DNA from: Flavivirga spongiicola
GTDB taxonomy: Bacteria; Bacteroidota; Bacteroidia; Flavobacteriales; Flavobacteriaceae
Assembly: GCF_030540825.1 (NCBI RefSeq)
Contig: NZ_JAUOEO010000001.1
Coordinates: forward strand, 1,027,001-1,091,000
DNA length: 64,000 nucleotides
Reading direction: 5' to 3'
Shown one piece after another: positions 50,519 through 60,365 of the stretch. Both the position numbers and the translations under genes were made by a program. The stretch's first letter is position 1. Each line of letters starts with the position of its first letter. The notes under the pieces are model-generated. The model worked only from the letters and a program-made list of their open reading frames with translations. It was not told the DNA's origin and did not search any database.

Positions 50519-50681
50519 ATACCAATTATGATTTAAAATAAGCCAGTCAAACTCATTCATTATTTAGTTTTATCACTTTACTCATCATTTCCATAGCTAA
50601 GGCTATGCAAATAACTCGAAGCAGGCTAAAACAAAAAAGCAATGTCGTTTTCTATAGCTCATTTTAAATCATAATTGGTAT
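50519..50681. repeat. 163-bp element with 21-bp perfect terminal inverted repeats
   Basis: The arm 50519-50539 (ATACCAATTATGATTTAAA onwards) is the exact complement of 50661-50681. CATAGC stands at 50592, 73 bp from the left end, followed by CAAAAAAGCAATG and TTTCTATAGC before the right arm. It fills the gap between the SprT-like gene and the DUF4349 gene and touches the stop codon of the latter. Confidence 0.8.
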
Positions 50682-51547
50682 TATACTTTCTTTCTCAAAC
50701 GTTTTCTGACAAAAAAGAAAATAAAAATACTTAAAACGGCTATAGGCCAAAGGTAAATGATGCCAAGCACTATGCTCTTTATAATGTTCCACCCGAAACT
50801 AAATCCTTCTTTTGTCTTAGACAGGAATGTTTTGGAGTAACTTTCGGGTGCTTCCTTATAGGCTACAGTTTCGTACAAATCTATTTGTATCGTACTATAA
50901 GCTACTTTATTGGTTAAGAATTTTAAACGCCCTTGTGCAGACTCTATTTCCTCCTGAATGATGCGTAGTTTTTCCTCAGTTGCTAAAATATCTTCAACTG
51001 TTTTTGCTTTTTTACGTAAAATTGTTTCGTAGCGTTGTTTTACTTCTAGCTTTGTTTTTAAACGTGTTTCTAAGTCTACATATTCCTCGCTTACGTCTTT
51101 AGTCGTAACATTTTCATACTCTACAAACTCTACAATATTTTTAATTGAGTCCATAAGCACATCAAAATACTGTTTTGGTACTTTTATTGTAAATCTATTT
51201 TCTATGCTATGTAGGTTATTTTCAAATCGTAAATCAGAAATGTAGGCTTCATACTTCCCTGCAAGCTGTCTTATTTTATGTGTTGTCATTTTTACATTGG
51301 CTACTTTGTACCTCGCTTTAGCAGATTTAATAATTTTTAATTCTTTAGGCATTTTAATTTCTGCTTGAGGCGACAAAGAAACGTCGTCATTGGTCTCCGT
51401 CCCATATGCAGCATGTTCTTCTGTAACATCTACTTTACTTAAAGCATAATCTTTATTTTCCATAGCTTGATTACAAGCCCCTATACTTAAACATAATAAA
51501 GCGAATACACTTATTTTTAATACTGAATTGAATTGTTTTACGTTCAT
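50681..51547 (-). CDS. DUF4349 envelope lipoprotein
   Basis: A 288-residue protein with a lipoprotein signal (LCLSIGAC). KARYKVANVKMTTHKIRQLAGKYEAYISDLRFEN and NRFTIKVPKQYFDVLMDSI are the DUF4349 pattern, followed by a coiled coil (about residues 155-215, EEYVDLETRLKTKLEVKQRYETILRK) and a C-terminal transmembrane helix with a basic end (FFFVRKRLRKKV). It could span from the outer leaflet of the inner membrane into the periplasm. The function is unknown. It is divergent from the 51682 gene pair. Confidence 0.85.
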   Translation of the reverse strand: MNVKQFNSVLKISVFALLCLSIGACNQAMENKDYALSKVDVTEEHAAYGTETNDDVSLSPQAEIKMPKELKIIKSAKARYKVANVKMTTHKIRQLAGKYEAYISDLRFENNLHSIENRFTIKVPKQYFDVLMDSIKNIVEFVEYENVTTKDVSEEYVDLETRLKTKLEVKQRYETILRKKAKTVEDILATEEKLRIIQEEIESAQGRLKFLTNKVAYSTIQIDLYETVAYKEAPESYSKTFLSKTKEGFSFGWNIIKSIVLGIIYLWPIAVLSIFIFFFVRKRLRKKV

Positions 51548-51681
51548 AATTTTATATTTTTAAGAATTACTAGAGCAAACCTATAGCCAAATATTTATGA
51601 GGCTTTGAAAAGCGCTTGTAATACCTTTGTAAACTATTTACAATTTCGTTTAAAACTGTATATCAATTAGATACACCTATA

Positions 51682-52575
51682 TTGAATCGCTCGGAAAAAC
51701 ATTTATTTTCAACGCTTAAACATGCCATTGCCGCTACTTTTTTAAAAAATTATAGTGCGCCTGAGGCTATAGAAGATTGGAAGGGCGACACTATAACTGA
51801 CTTTCAGGAAGACCTGTTTAGCAAAGTAAAGGCTAAGGTGAGTGAGAAATGGTTTTACACCTACTTTAAAAATGATCCTGAAAAACTACCTCGAATTGAT
51901 ATTTTAAATCTCTTAAGTGTATATGTTGGTTGTTATAATTGGGAAGCATTTAAAAGTACTCATACAAACACAAAAACACCATCTAAAAGAGGAAGCCTTA
52001 TAAAAATTGTAGGTTTACTAATGGCAGCTTTATTTTTAGTATTTATTTTTAAAGTAGTAGCTAAAAACGAATTTCACTTTTGTTTTGTCGATGAGGACAA
52101 AGGGGAACCCATTACCAATATAGCACTAGACATTAAATTATTGCAAGCCCAACAGTCTCCTTTGTTTTTTAAGACAGATAGTACGGGTTGTTTTAGCTAT
52201 ACAACAAAATCAGATAAAATTACATTTGTTGTGCAATCGCCCTACCATAAAACGGATACTATTGTTAGACACATTGATGCAAACTCAAACCAAACGGTTA
52301 GACTTACTACGGATGATTATGCCTTAATGCTGGATTATTACACCAATGGTAATATTAAAGATTGGAAAAAACGCAAACAACAATTACAACAACTTATTGC
52401 TGACCATGCTCAAATTTATCAGATGTTCCCAAATAATATTGGTATTGAAATATATTCTAAAGACGATTTTATAAGAACACTTACTATACCAACCAATAGT
52501 TTAAAACATATTAAAATTCTTGATAAAAAATATAGTCATGGCAAAGTTGTAAAACTTAAATTTATGATAGAATGA
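51682..52575 (+). CDS. hypothetical single-pass membrane protein
   Basis: A 297-residue protein with an N-terminal soluble part (residues 1-105), one transmembrane helix (about 109-128, IKIVGLLMAALFLVFIFKVV) and a C-terminal domain of about 165 residues that begins FHFCFVDEDKGEPITNIAL and looks like a carboxypeptidase-regulatory-type beta-sandwich. I do not recognise the family. The start is TTG 51682. The downstream lipoprotein gene overlaps it by 4 bp (ATGA), so the pair is translationally coupled. Confidence 0.6.
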   Translation: MNRSEKHLFSTLKHAIAATFLKNYSAPEAIEDWKGDTITDFQEDLFSKVKAKVSEKWFYTYFKNDPEKLPRIDILNLLSVYVGCYNWEAFKSTHTNTKTPSKRGSLIKIVGLLMAALFLVFIFKVVAKNEFHFCFVDEDKGEPITNIALDIKLLQAQQSPLFFKTDSTGCFSYTTKSDKITFVVQSPYHKTDTIVRHIDANSNQTVRLTTDDYALMLDYYTNGNIKDWKKRKQQLQQLIADHAQIYQMFPNNIGIEIYSKDDFIRTLTIPTNSLKHIKILDKKYSHGKVVKLKFMIE

Positions 52576-53060
52576 AAAAACTAGGATATCTATTGATTTT
52601 TGTGATTTTGGGCTCGTGTATGAATAATAAAGATGAGAACCGAGAAAGTGCTGCGCCTATGATGGTTGAAGAAAGTGATGACTTGTCTGGTTATGAAACT
52701 AAAAACACAGGTTTTAGTATAACCACTTTGGCAGAGCAAAAATTGCAAGAATATTATGATTTATCTTTATTACAAAAGCATCATCCAGAATTTGAAAACG
52801 ATATTAAGCTTCAACTTAATAAACTTGCCGATACACTGCTAATTCTACCTAATACTACGAGAGAAATTATCATTAAAAATGTCACCAAAATTGATTATCA
52901 AAAAATAACGGATTCTACATCTAAACTTCGATTGCATTATGAAGTTATCTCAGACAGAGGCAATACTTTTGACACCATTTCTGCTATTATAAAAACAAAA
53001 ACGATTATGGTAAATAACGAAACGATTACAACTCGAAAACTCACATTTATAAACAAATAA
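52572..53060 (+). CDS. hypothetical lipoprotein
   Basis: A 162-residue lipoprotein (lipobox ILGSC) with an acidic linker (MMVEESDDLSGYETKNTGF), a helical middle part and a beta-rich end. No family is recognised. It is coupled to the preceding membrane protein by a 4-bp overlap. The divergent DUF4349 lipoprotein shares the upstream region of this pair and may belong to the same envelope function. Confidence 0.6.
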   Translation: MKKLGYLLIFVILGSCMNNKDENRESAAPMMVEESDDLSGYETKNTGFSITTLAEQKLQEYYDLSLLQKHHPEFENDIKLQLNKLADTLLILPNTTREIIIKNVTKIDYQKITDSTSKLRLHYEVISDRGNTFDTISAIIKTKTIMVNNETITTRKLTFINK

Positions 53061-53211
53061 ATCATATTCAATCTGCGTTTTCTGTTTTAAAACACCATAG
53101 CTGATTTAACTACTTATAGTATTATAATTAAAAACTAAAGAAGATCATATTGGTTTAAATCATGGTATAGTTTTTGAAAATGAAAACAATAACTTTTAAT
53201 AAGCCCTTTAT

Positions 53212-53745
53212 ATGAAATCCCTTTTTCTCCTCCTTTGCTCAACATTTATATTTGGATTTACCACCTCCAAATCTGACCATTTTAAAATAAAAAACGGACA
53301 AGTCATTTGGCAAAAAGTTTATGATACAGACCTAACAAAGAAACAACTAATAGAAGTCATGAGAACTTCTAGTTATTTTGAGGATATCATCATAGTAAAT
53401 GAAAAAAAATTAACAGCTAAAATCAATCAACTTTCTCCAGATTACAAAACCTATGGGTCATCATACTTGTCAGCACCAGATATGGTTAGTCTAAATCATG
53501 TAAAAGCATTCACTGTCATAGAATTTAAAGAAAAACAATATAGGGTCACTCTAAAATCTATTAAGTTAATTGAAAAACGTCGTGATAGTTTAGGTAAACA
53601 AGTAGTAGACATTGAAGATGAGATCTTAAATAAAGACAATACAGCATTTAAAAGGTTTTTTTTTAAGAAGTCTTCAAAAATATTAGATTTTACTTTGCAA
53701 AAAATAACAGATTTTAATAAAATATCGGAAGATGATACTTGGTAA
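53212..53745 (+). CDS. exported hypothetical protein (DUF4468-like)
   Basis: A 177-residue secreted protein with a signal peptide (MKSLFLLLCSTFIFGFTTS). The segment GQVIWQKVYDTDLTKKQLIEVM and the later YRVTLKSIKLIEKR resemble the DUF4468 TBP-like fold of Bacteroidota proteins; the assignment is tentative. It is monocistronic and converges with the HAD hydrolase gene. Confidence 0.55.
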   Translation: MKSLFLLLCSTFIFGFTTSKSDHFKIKNGQVIWQKVYDTDLTKKQLIEVMRTSSYFEDIIIVNEKKLTAKINQLSPDYKTYGSSYLSAPDMVSLNHVKAFTVIEFKEKQYRVTLKSIKLIEKRRDSLGKQVVDIEDEILNKDNTAFKRFFFKKSSKILDFTLQKITDFNKISEDDTW

Positions 53746-53765
53746 AGCTTTAAGATCAAGATAGG

Positions 53766-54401
53766 TTATATCATCTCTAAAAACTCCGACATACTACCAA
53801 ACGTCTTAGTAGCCTCTTTCTCTAACTCATTATCATAATCATGAGCAGTAAACCCAAAAACATCAAAACCACCACTTTTTGCAGCTCTTACTCCAGTTAA
53901 ACTATCTTCAACCACAACACATTCACTAGGTTTAAATCCCATAGTTTCCGCTGCCCATAAAAAAATAGCGGGGTCTGGCTTCCATTTTTTAATGGTATAA
54001 CAGCTAAAAATATTATTTTCAAAAAATGGCAATAAACCACTGAGTCCCAAATTAAGTCGGATTTTATCTTCTGGACCACTGGACGCTGTGCAAAAAGGCA
54101 ATTCTAAATGTTGTAATACGGTTTTAATACCGGCAATAGGCTTAATATTTTCTTTAAAGGCCTCAAAGCTTTTCGCTCTATAATCTGCTTCAAATGTTTC
54201 AGGCAATGGTTTTCCCAATAAAGTTGAAACGATTTCCATACAGGTACTAAAGGACTTCCCTTTAAATTGACTCAAAGCATCTTTTATTTCAATACTTACG
54301 CCCAAATCATTAGCCATATCTACCATCGTTTTAGTGGCTATCATTTCACTATCAATCAATACACCATCGCAATCAAAAATAACGCACTTGTATTTACTCA
54401 T
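53766..54401 (-). CDS. HAD hydrolase, beta-phosphoglucomutase-like
   Basis: A 211-residue HAD subfamily IA protein: nucleophile motif IFDCDGVLIDSE, FCTASSGPEDKI (motif II), KWKPDPAIFLWAAETMG (motif III Lys) and VVEDSLTGVRAAKSGGF (motif IV). It is probably a phosphatase of sugar phosphates or a phosphoglucomutase-like enzyme; the cap-domain residues do not settle the substrate. It follows the OmpA-family gene of the adhesin operon by 11 bp and may be its last gene. Confidence 0.88.
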   Translation of the reverse strand: MSKYKCVIFDCDGVLIDSEMIATKTMVDMANDLGVSIEIKDALSQFKGKSFSTCMEIVSTLLGKPLPETFEADYRAKSFEAFKENIKPIAGIKTVLQHLELPFCTASSGPEDKIRLNLGLSGLLPFFENNIFSCYTIKKWKPDPAIFLWAAETMGFKPSECVVVEDSLTGVRAAKSGGFDVFGFTAHDYDNELEKEATKTFGSMSEFLEMI

Positions 54402-54412
54402 AATTAAATTTT

Positions 54413-56440
54413 CTAATACTTAACAATCTCAAATTCACTACGCCTGTTTAACTGATGCTCTTCATCGGTGCAATTTAGCATAGGACATGGTACTATGGGT
54501 TCTAATTCTCCAAAGCCTTGAAATTTCATTCGACGTGCATTAATAAACCCTTCCAATGCTAAATAATTTCTTGTGGATTCTGCGCGTCTTTCTGATAAAA
54601 TCTGATTATAACGTACCGTTCCCCTACTATCTGTATGTGAACTTATTTTTAAATAAATATTTGGATACCGTTCTAATTTAGCTGCTAATTCATCTAATAT
54701 TTTCTTAGAATCGGCTCTGATATTCCACATGCCAAAATCGAAATAAATAGGAGCTAACTGAAAAAACAATTTGCCATTTTTTTCAACGACTGGTGGCCCT
54801 TCAACATCTGTTAACAATTCAAACCGTTTAGGGTCTTCTTCTTTTAATTTTTTATCGATTTTCTTTTCTGCAATGATCACTTCTACAGGGTCTACTGGAG
54901 GTGGTGGTGGGATTTTCTTTAAATACAACACGTGTTTTTGATCTTGCTCTTCAATAACCGTTACACTTAATGTATTGGGCAGATACGCTTCATTTTTAGC
55001 TGTAAACTCATAGCTATCTGCTAGTAAATTAATATTGAAAAAGGCTAAAGAATCTAGGGTATTGGTATACTTTTCACTTCCTTTTTTATCTTTTAATACC
55101 ACCTCAGCATTTGGAATGTATGCTTTAGTGTCAATATCCCTTACTTCAAACCTATTAATATATTCTCTTATAAAAATTTCTCCCGTTTGTTTAAACTTGA
55201 AAATTTCATCGTTCTTTTTATTTCTATTTGTAGAAAAGAATCCTTCTTTAGCATCGTGATAGTTCAAATTAAAATCGTCGTATCGAGAATTAATAGGCGC
55301 TCCTAAATTAATAGGTTTTGTAAAGGTCTCATTAACATATTCTGAAACAAAATTATCTAACATCCCTAAGCCTAAATGCCCATTAGATGCAAAAAACAAA
55401 TGTCCTTGTTGTGATATGAATGGAAAATGTTCTCTATTTTCGGTATTAATGGTTTGTCCTAAATTGACTGGTTCACTAAAAGCTCCGTCTACTTCAATAG
55501 TCACATAATACAAATCAAAACTACCATAGCCGCCTTCAATATCTGATGAAAAATAGAGTTTCTTTCCATCTGGACTCAAAGCTGGATGCTGATAAGAAAA
55601 TCCGTTTTTATTAAATGCTAACTTTTCTAATTTACTCCATTTACCATGGGTTCGAGTCGTTTTATATAAATGAATATTATTAGCAGATTGCTCATTAAAC
55701 TCTTTCTTTCCGTCTGTATAGTTACTTCTTGAAATATAAAGGGTATTTCCATCACTCGTAAAACAGAAATTACCTTCATGTAATTTAGAGTTTATTGTTT
55801 TTGTAAGTGATTTAACGGCTCCTATGGTATCATTATTCTCATTGACTTTTACGGCATAGATATCAAGAAAAGATTGATGCGTCCATTTATACTTTTTTCT
55901 TAAAAGTTGTTTATTATCCCTATCGGAAGTAAAATAAACACTATCGTTAAATTTTACAGCTCCAAAATCGGATGCATCAGAGTTAAATTGACTCTTTTTA
56001 ATCTTATAATCTGGAGTTTTTAATTTAAATGCTTCTATAATGTCAATAGACTCTGCTTTATTTAAAGAAATCGACTCATTTTCTTTATATCGTTTAAAAT
56101 AATCTAAAGCTGTTTCATAATCTCCTAAAGCTGATAATACTTGGTATAATTTAAAATTATACGCGTTGTTATACGTTTTATCTTTCTCAACATATTTCCC
56201 TTTTATTAATTGCTTAAGGTATCTTGAGGCCAAGCGATATTCAAATATATTATAATAGCAAACAGCTATATTTTCTATAGCTTTTTTATGGCGTTCTTTT
56301 TTAAGTTCCTTCTCATAATATTCAGCCGCTTTTATATAATCTCCTTTTTGGAAAAACCGATCCGCCATCGTTTTTTTTTGTGCAAACGACATCTGTGCTA
56401 CCAATAAAGCTATAACAATGAAAGTTATTTTTTTTATCAT
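54413..56440 (-). CDS. OmpA-family protein with TPR and PD40 repeats
   Basis: A 675-residue exported protein: signal peptide (ending SFA/Q), TPR units in residues 25-150 (ADRFFQKGDYIKAAEYYEKEL), a PD40 beta-propeller (FTSDGNTLYISR, LSPDGKKLYFSSDIEGGYGSFDLYYVT), a CNA-type segment and a C-terminal OmpA domain (LKISSHTDSRGTVRYNQILSERRAESTRNYL) that binds peptidoglycan. This domain order is that of the partner proteins of gliding adhesins (SprE/PorE-like). It is the third gene of the adhesin operon, 2 bp after the PorP/SprF gene. Confidence 0.92.
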   Translation of the reverse strand: MIKKITFIVIALLVAQMSFAQKKTMADRFFQKGDYIKAAEYYEKELKKERHKKAIENIAVCYYNIFEYRLASRYLKQLIKGKYVEKDKTYNNAYNFKLYQVLSALGDYETALDYFKRYKENESISLNKAESIDIIEAFKLKTPDYKIKKSQFNSDASDFGAVKFNDSVYFTSDRDNKQLLRKKYKWTHQSFLDIYAVKVNENNDTIGAVKSLTKTINSKLHEGNFCFTSDGNTLYISRSNYTDGKKEFNEQSANNIHLYKTTRTHGKWSKLEKLAFNKNGFSYQHPALSPDGKKLYFSSDIEGGYGSFDLYYVTIEVDGAFSEPVNLGQTINTENREHFPFISQQGHLFFASNGHLGLGMLDNFVSEYVNETFTKPINLGAPINSRYDDFNLNYHDAKEGFFSTNRNKKNDEIFKFKQTGEIFIREYINRFEVRDIDTKAYIPNAEVVLKDKKGSEKYTNTLDSLAFFNINLLADSYEFTAKNEAYLPNTLSVTVIEEQDQKHVLYLKKIPPPPPVDPVEVIIAEKKIDKKLKEEDPKRFELLTDVEGPPVVEKNGKLFFQLAPIYFDFGMWNIRADSKKILDELAAKLERYPNIYLKISSHTDSRGTVRYNQILSERRAESTRNYLALEGFINARRMKFQGFGELEPIVPCPMLNCTDEEHQLNRRSEFEIVKY

Positions 56441-56442
56441 AA

Positions 56443-57354
56443 TTAATAAAATCTTGGAGATGAATATTTTTTACTTAAACCTAACACATCAAATCTATAG
56501 AGCAATATAAATTCATGACTTCCATTGTTAAAAGTTTTTAATTGACTGGTATTAAAATCGTAAGCATACCCCACTTTTAAATGTGGAGTAATATTAATAC
56601 CAGCTAATCCAGAAATGGCATCTTGATATCGGTATGACACCCCTAATTCGAACATATCCTGATAAAGTACATTTGTAGAAACATCAAACGATAATGGTGC
56701 TCCTGTAACATACTTAACCACTGTAGACGGTTTTAATTTAAATGCACTATTAATATCAAACACATAGCCTCCAATTAAAAACACATGTGGTTTGTCTTTG
56801 TACAATACGCCACTATTAATATTTAAATCGCTCGGAATAAGATTGGGTGATGATAATCCTATATAATAATTATTGTGAAATAAAAAGGCGCCGGCACCAA
56901 TATTTATTACGGTTTTATTTGAATTTTGAAACAACGGATCTCCACTAACATTACTGCCCAAACTGCTAAAATTTAAATGGTCGAATCCCATTTTAATACC
57001 AAAGGACAGATTTAAATTATCCTTAATATTAATTTTATAGGCTGCGTTAATATTAAATACATTTTCGCTCAGGTTTATCTTCCCTCCTATATTATCATTT
57101 AAATAGTTTACACCTAACTCTATTTTTTCGCTTAAAGGAATATTCGCAAATACATTAGCCGTTTTTGGTGCACCTTCTATACCTACCCATTGTGTACGGT
57201 ACAAACTCCCTACTTGTACAATACTAGGCTCGTTAATCATATAACCAGGGTTTACCAGACCCATATTATACATGTATTGTGTATACTGGGGTTCTTGTTG
57301 GGCATATGCAGATAACCCACATATTATGAATACTATAAATATTTTAATTTTCAT
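56443..57354 (-). CDS. PorP/SprF-type outer membrane protein
   Basis: A 303-residue beta-barrel-type protein with a signal peptide (ending AYAQQEP). QEPQYTQYMYNMGLVNPGYM is the family hallmark, followed by alternating hydrophobic strands and the barrel end KKYSSPRFY. In Flavobacterium johnsoniae SprF is needed for secretion and surface attachment of the SprB adhesin; this copy probably serves the adhesin encoded just upstream (15 bp). Confidence 0.93.
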   Translation of the reverse strand: MKIKIFIVFIICGLSAYAQQEPQYTQYMYNMGLVNPGYMINEPSIVQVGSLYRTQWVGIEGAPKTANVFANIPLSEKIELGVNYLNDNIGGKINLSENVFNINAAYKINIKDNLNLSFGIKMGFDHLNFSSLGSNVSGDPLFQNSNKTVINIGAGAFLFHNNYYIGLSSPNLIPSDLNINSGVLYKDKPHVFLIGGYVFDINSAFKLKPSTVVKYVTGAPLSFDVSTNVLYQDMFELGVSYRYQDAISGLAGINITPHLKVGYAYDFNTSQLKTFNNGSHEFILLYRFDVLGLSKKYSSPRFY

Positions 57355-57369
57355 TCTATAAATGACTTA

Positions 57370-60174
57370 TTATCTGCTTAAATAAAAATTTCCTTGCATA
57401 GGGTCAGTGACTCCGTCTTTGGGATCGAATACATAAAAATAGACTCCAGATGGTAATTCTTCTCCAATGGTTAATGCTACATTAGAAATACCCTTAAAAA
57501 GTGGTGTATTCTTATTTCCTTTATAAACAATAGATCCAAATCTATTGTAAATGTTTAATTCGAAATTTGGAAATACGGTAGGTAAGCCACATAAATCAAA
57601 GTCATCATTTTCACCATCTCCATTAACAGAAATACCATCTTTAAAACAAGGTTCACAATCCGCGTGGTTTAATGGTAAAATAGCAACTGTTATCTGTACG
57701 CGTTCCGATTCACAATTATCACTATCTAAAGCAGAAACATAATAATCTTCTCCATCTATTAAAACAGTTCCTAATGGAAGTGGGTTTGTTGAAGTTGCCG
57801 TATCATACCAATTAAAATCTATACCATTACTTGCCTGAAGATCTGAAACTGTAGCACCTTGATTCGCACAAAACGTTTGATTAATGGCTGTAGGAACAGC
57901 AACCTCTACGACCATGATTGAAATGATGGCTGTACTCAAACTACAGGACGCATGCCCTTGAATTTCATACTGAAATCTGTACGTCTCTGCTGTTAATCGA
58001 GAAACATCCAACAAACTTCCTGAAAGGGCATTTGTAGTGTCCAGATCGACGAATGTACCTCCCGAATCTGCCGTAGCACTTAAATAATTGACTAAATCTA
58101 TTTGTGAATCTGAACGACATACCGAATATAAGCCATCACTTCCAGCACTAGGGCTTTGATGGAGTACAACTGTCATGGTTGCTGAATTACCAGAACACAT
58201 AAGAACACCTGTACCATCAACATTATCTGGAACCGTATATGTATAATCTCCAGCATCAGACGACATAGGATCGAACATGGCATTATGATCTGTTGTCGTA
58301 AATCCATTTGGCCCAGACCAGGTTCCAGTTGTATTTGGGCTTCCTCCTAGTCTATCAAATAAATTAAAAGCGGCATTTGTATTACAAACATCTATGGTAT
58401 TACTAATACCGGACTGATATTCTTCGTACACCGTAAAAGACAAACTGGCTCTATCTACACAATTATTTAAAGTGGTTGTACTGTACAAGTAATTAAATGT
58501 TTGCTGACCATTTACATTTGGTAACGTAACCGGGTTTGCAACAATGCTTCCTGTTGAAAGATCCACCCAAGTCCCAAAAGATCCTTGATAAATAGGGTCA
58601 TCAATACCATTTGTCGTTAATAAAGTAAACAAATCCAACGGGTTGGCTATGGTCGGATCAGTTTCACAAAACTGTAACCCTGAAGTATCTTCTCCTGCAT
58701 AATTCTTAGGATGAATCGTAAGGGTTACCTGAGCACGTTCTTCATTACAAAATCCGCTTAGGTCAATACTGGGAGCACAGATATTCGGATTATAATTTAA
58801 TACCTCAAATAAATCAGGATAGCAGTTATATTCTGGATGAACCACATATTCAAAAACATAAATCCCTGGATCTGCATTTAATAAATTAACGGTTCCTAAT
58901 GAAGAATATCCTAGCGAAGGCGTACAAGGGTCACCGGAAGTATTGGATACTAAACCTAAATCTGACGGACCTGAAATAAAATTCCAATCTGTACAAGAGC
59001 TCCTATTATAATCAAATAAAACACCATTCTCTGTTGTAAACTCTAATTGATCATATAAATTTACTGAAGCTGGCATGGAGACAGCATCTTCACAAAACTC
59101 AAACGGTGTAGTGGTTTGTTGGTTAAATGGCCTTATATATTCATATATTTTAAAGCTAATTGTAGAAGACGCATCTCCACAAACTCCGGAACGTTGGTCT
59201 ACCGAATAAGTAAAATCCACTTCTCTACATCCAAACTTTGGATTACCAGCTACTATTTGTTGATAAATGTTTCTTATGTTTATTTCTGAATCTACCGGCG
59301 AAGTTATTTCTCCAAATAGATCAGTGCTCCAGACACCTTCAATATCTTCTAATAATAAGAATTGATCGTCGGTTAAATCAATATCCGCATCATAATTCCC
59401 GTTTAATATGTCCGTTTCACAAATACGTTTATTTTGAGCAAATCCAGAAAATACTTGCCTGACAATTGAAACATTTACAGTTGTCTGTGCAAGAGGCATA
59501 TTACATGGCGGCATGCCTATTACCGTATAAGTAAACTCAAACGTTTCTTCATCCACCAGAGGAGGCCCTTGTTGGTATGGAATAGTCACCGTTAAGTTAG
59601 AGCCCACTAAGCTCACAAAATTAGGGCTACTCCCGTTATATACCCACGTACCGTTAAGGTGTGGACTTGGAACAGACTCTAAAGCCTGAAAAAGATCTAT
59701 GTCTGGCATCAAAATACATCCATTTATTGGTGTAGAGCCCGCATCACAAATTTCTATATTTACATCATCTGCATTAATTATTGGCAGTGCATCACCAGAA
59801 AATGGTCCTAAAATCAAGTTAAGAGTTACTGCGGGACCACTACCACAACTGGCATTATTAATTATAAATTGATAATCGGTGGTCGTTCTTGAAGCATTTG
59901 ATAAATCCCATAAATACAGATCTCCTGTTGTTTCATCAAGCGCAAAACTAAAATTTGGATCAAACCAAGTACCCGTTATTGCCAGAGAAATAGGGGGACC
60001 TCCTGATACTGCGTTGTACTCATCGTACAAATTAATAATACCATCTGGGGTTCCATTACTATCACCATCAATTATGGTCATATCGCAAATAGTAATGGTT
60101 TGAGGGGGATTACACTGGGCTTGAATTTTTGTTAGGGAAGAAGTTATTAGTACAAAAAATAATATTCTTTTCAA
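57370..60174 (-). CDS. large surface adhesin with T9SS type B sorting domain
   Basis: A 934-residue secreted protein. The signal peptide (MKRILFFVLITSSLTKIQA) is followed by several repeated beta units, each with ICDxN or FCE patterns (ICDMTIIDGDSNGTPDG, EICDAGSTP, RICETDILNGNYDADIDLTDD, QFCETDPTIANPLDLF, VCRSDSQIDLV), as in SprB-like adhesins. The C-terminal 90 residues (CFKDGISVNGDGENDDFDLCG, FPNFELNIYNRFGSIVYKGN, LPSGVYFYVFDPKDG) form the gliding-motility-type C-terminal domain, a type B sorting signal. It is secreted by the type IX system and attached through the PorP/SprF-type partner encoded next. Confidence 0.93.
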   Translation of the reverse strand: MKRILFFVLITSSLTKIQAQCNPPQTITICDMTIIDGDSNGTPDGIINLYDEYNAVSGGPPISLAITGTWFDPNFSFALDETTGDLYLWDLSNASRTTTDYQFIINNASCGSGPAVTLNLILGPFSGDALPIINADDVNIEICDAGSTPINGCILMPDIDLFQALESVPSPHLNGTWVYNGSSPNFVSLVGSNLTVTIPYQQGPPLVDEETFEFTYTVIGMPPCNMPLAQTTVNVSIVRQVFSGFAQNKRICETDILNGNYDADIDLTDDQFLLLEDIEGVWSTDLFGEITSPVDSEINIRNIYQQIVAGNPKFGCREVDFTYSVDQRSGVCGDASSTISFKIYEYIRPFNQQTTTPFEFCEDAVSMPASVNLYDQLEFTTENGVLFDYNRSSCTDWNFISGPSDLGLVSNTSGDPCTPSLGYSSLGTVNLLNADPGIYVFEYVVHPEYNCYPDLFEVLNYNPNICAPSIDLSGFCNEERAQVTLTIHPKNYAGEDTSGLQFCETDPTIANPLDLFTLLTTNGIDDPIYQGSFGTWVDLSTGSIVANPVTLPNVNGQQTFNYLYSTTTLNNCVDRASLSFTVYEEYQSGISNTIDVCNTNAAFNLFDRLGGSPNTTGTWSGPNGFTTTDHNAMFDPMSSDAGDYTYTVPDNVDGTGVLMCSGNSATMTVVLHQSPSAGSDGLYSVCRSDSQIDLVNYLSATADSGGTFVDLDTTNALSGSLLDVSRLTAETYRFQYEIQGHASCSLSTAIISIMVVEVAVPTAINQTFCANQGATVSDLQASNGIDFNWYDTATSTNPLPLGTVLIDGEDYYVSALDSDNCESERVQITVAILPLNHADCEPCFKDGISVNGDGENDDFDLCGLPTVFPNFELNIYNRFGSIVYKGNKNTPLFKGISNVALTIGEELPSGVYFYVFDPKDGVTDPMQGNFYLSR

Positions 60175-60365
60175 TATTTTGTAAGTTTAAATTTCCTGCA
60201 AGGTAATTATTTCAAAAGACTAAATTATAGGTAGATAGATAAATAAATAGATTATTAACATTTTCTTACTATCTATAAGTAAATCAGTTCCATTTCCTTT
60301 TAGATTTAACCCAAACTATGTATTAGAAATTCTATTACCTTGAATTTTTAACAAACAAACATATT

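Noticed and set aside
50498..50560. N-terminal extension of the SprT-like protein from ATG 50560
   Set aside because: The extension is encoded partly by the 163-bp repeat element, and the ATG at 50497 fits the family start better.
60220..60255. TAGATAGATAAATAAATAG as a tandem repeat or regulatory array
   Set aside because: It is short and irregular, as expected by chance in AT-rich DNA.
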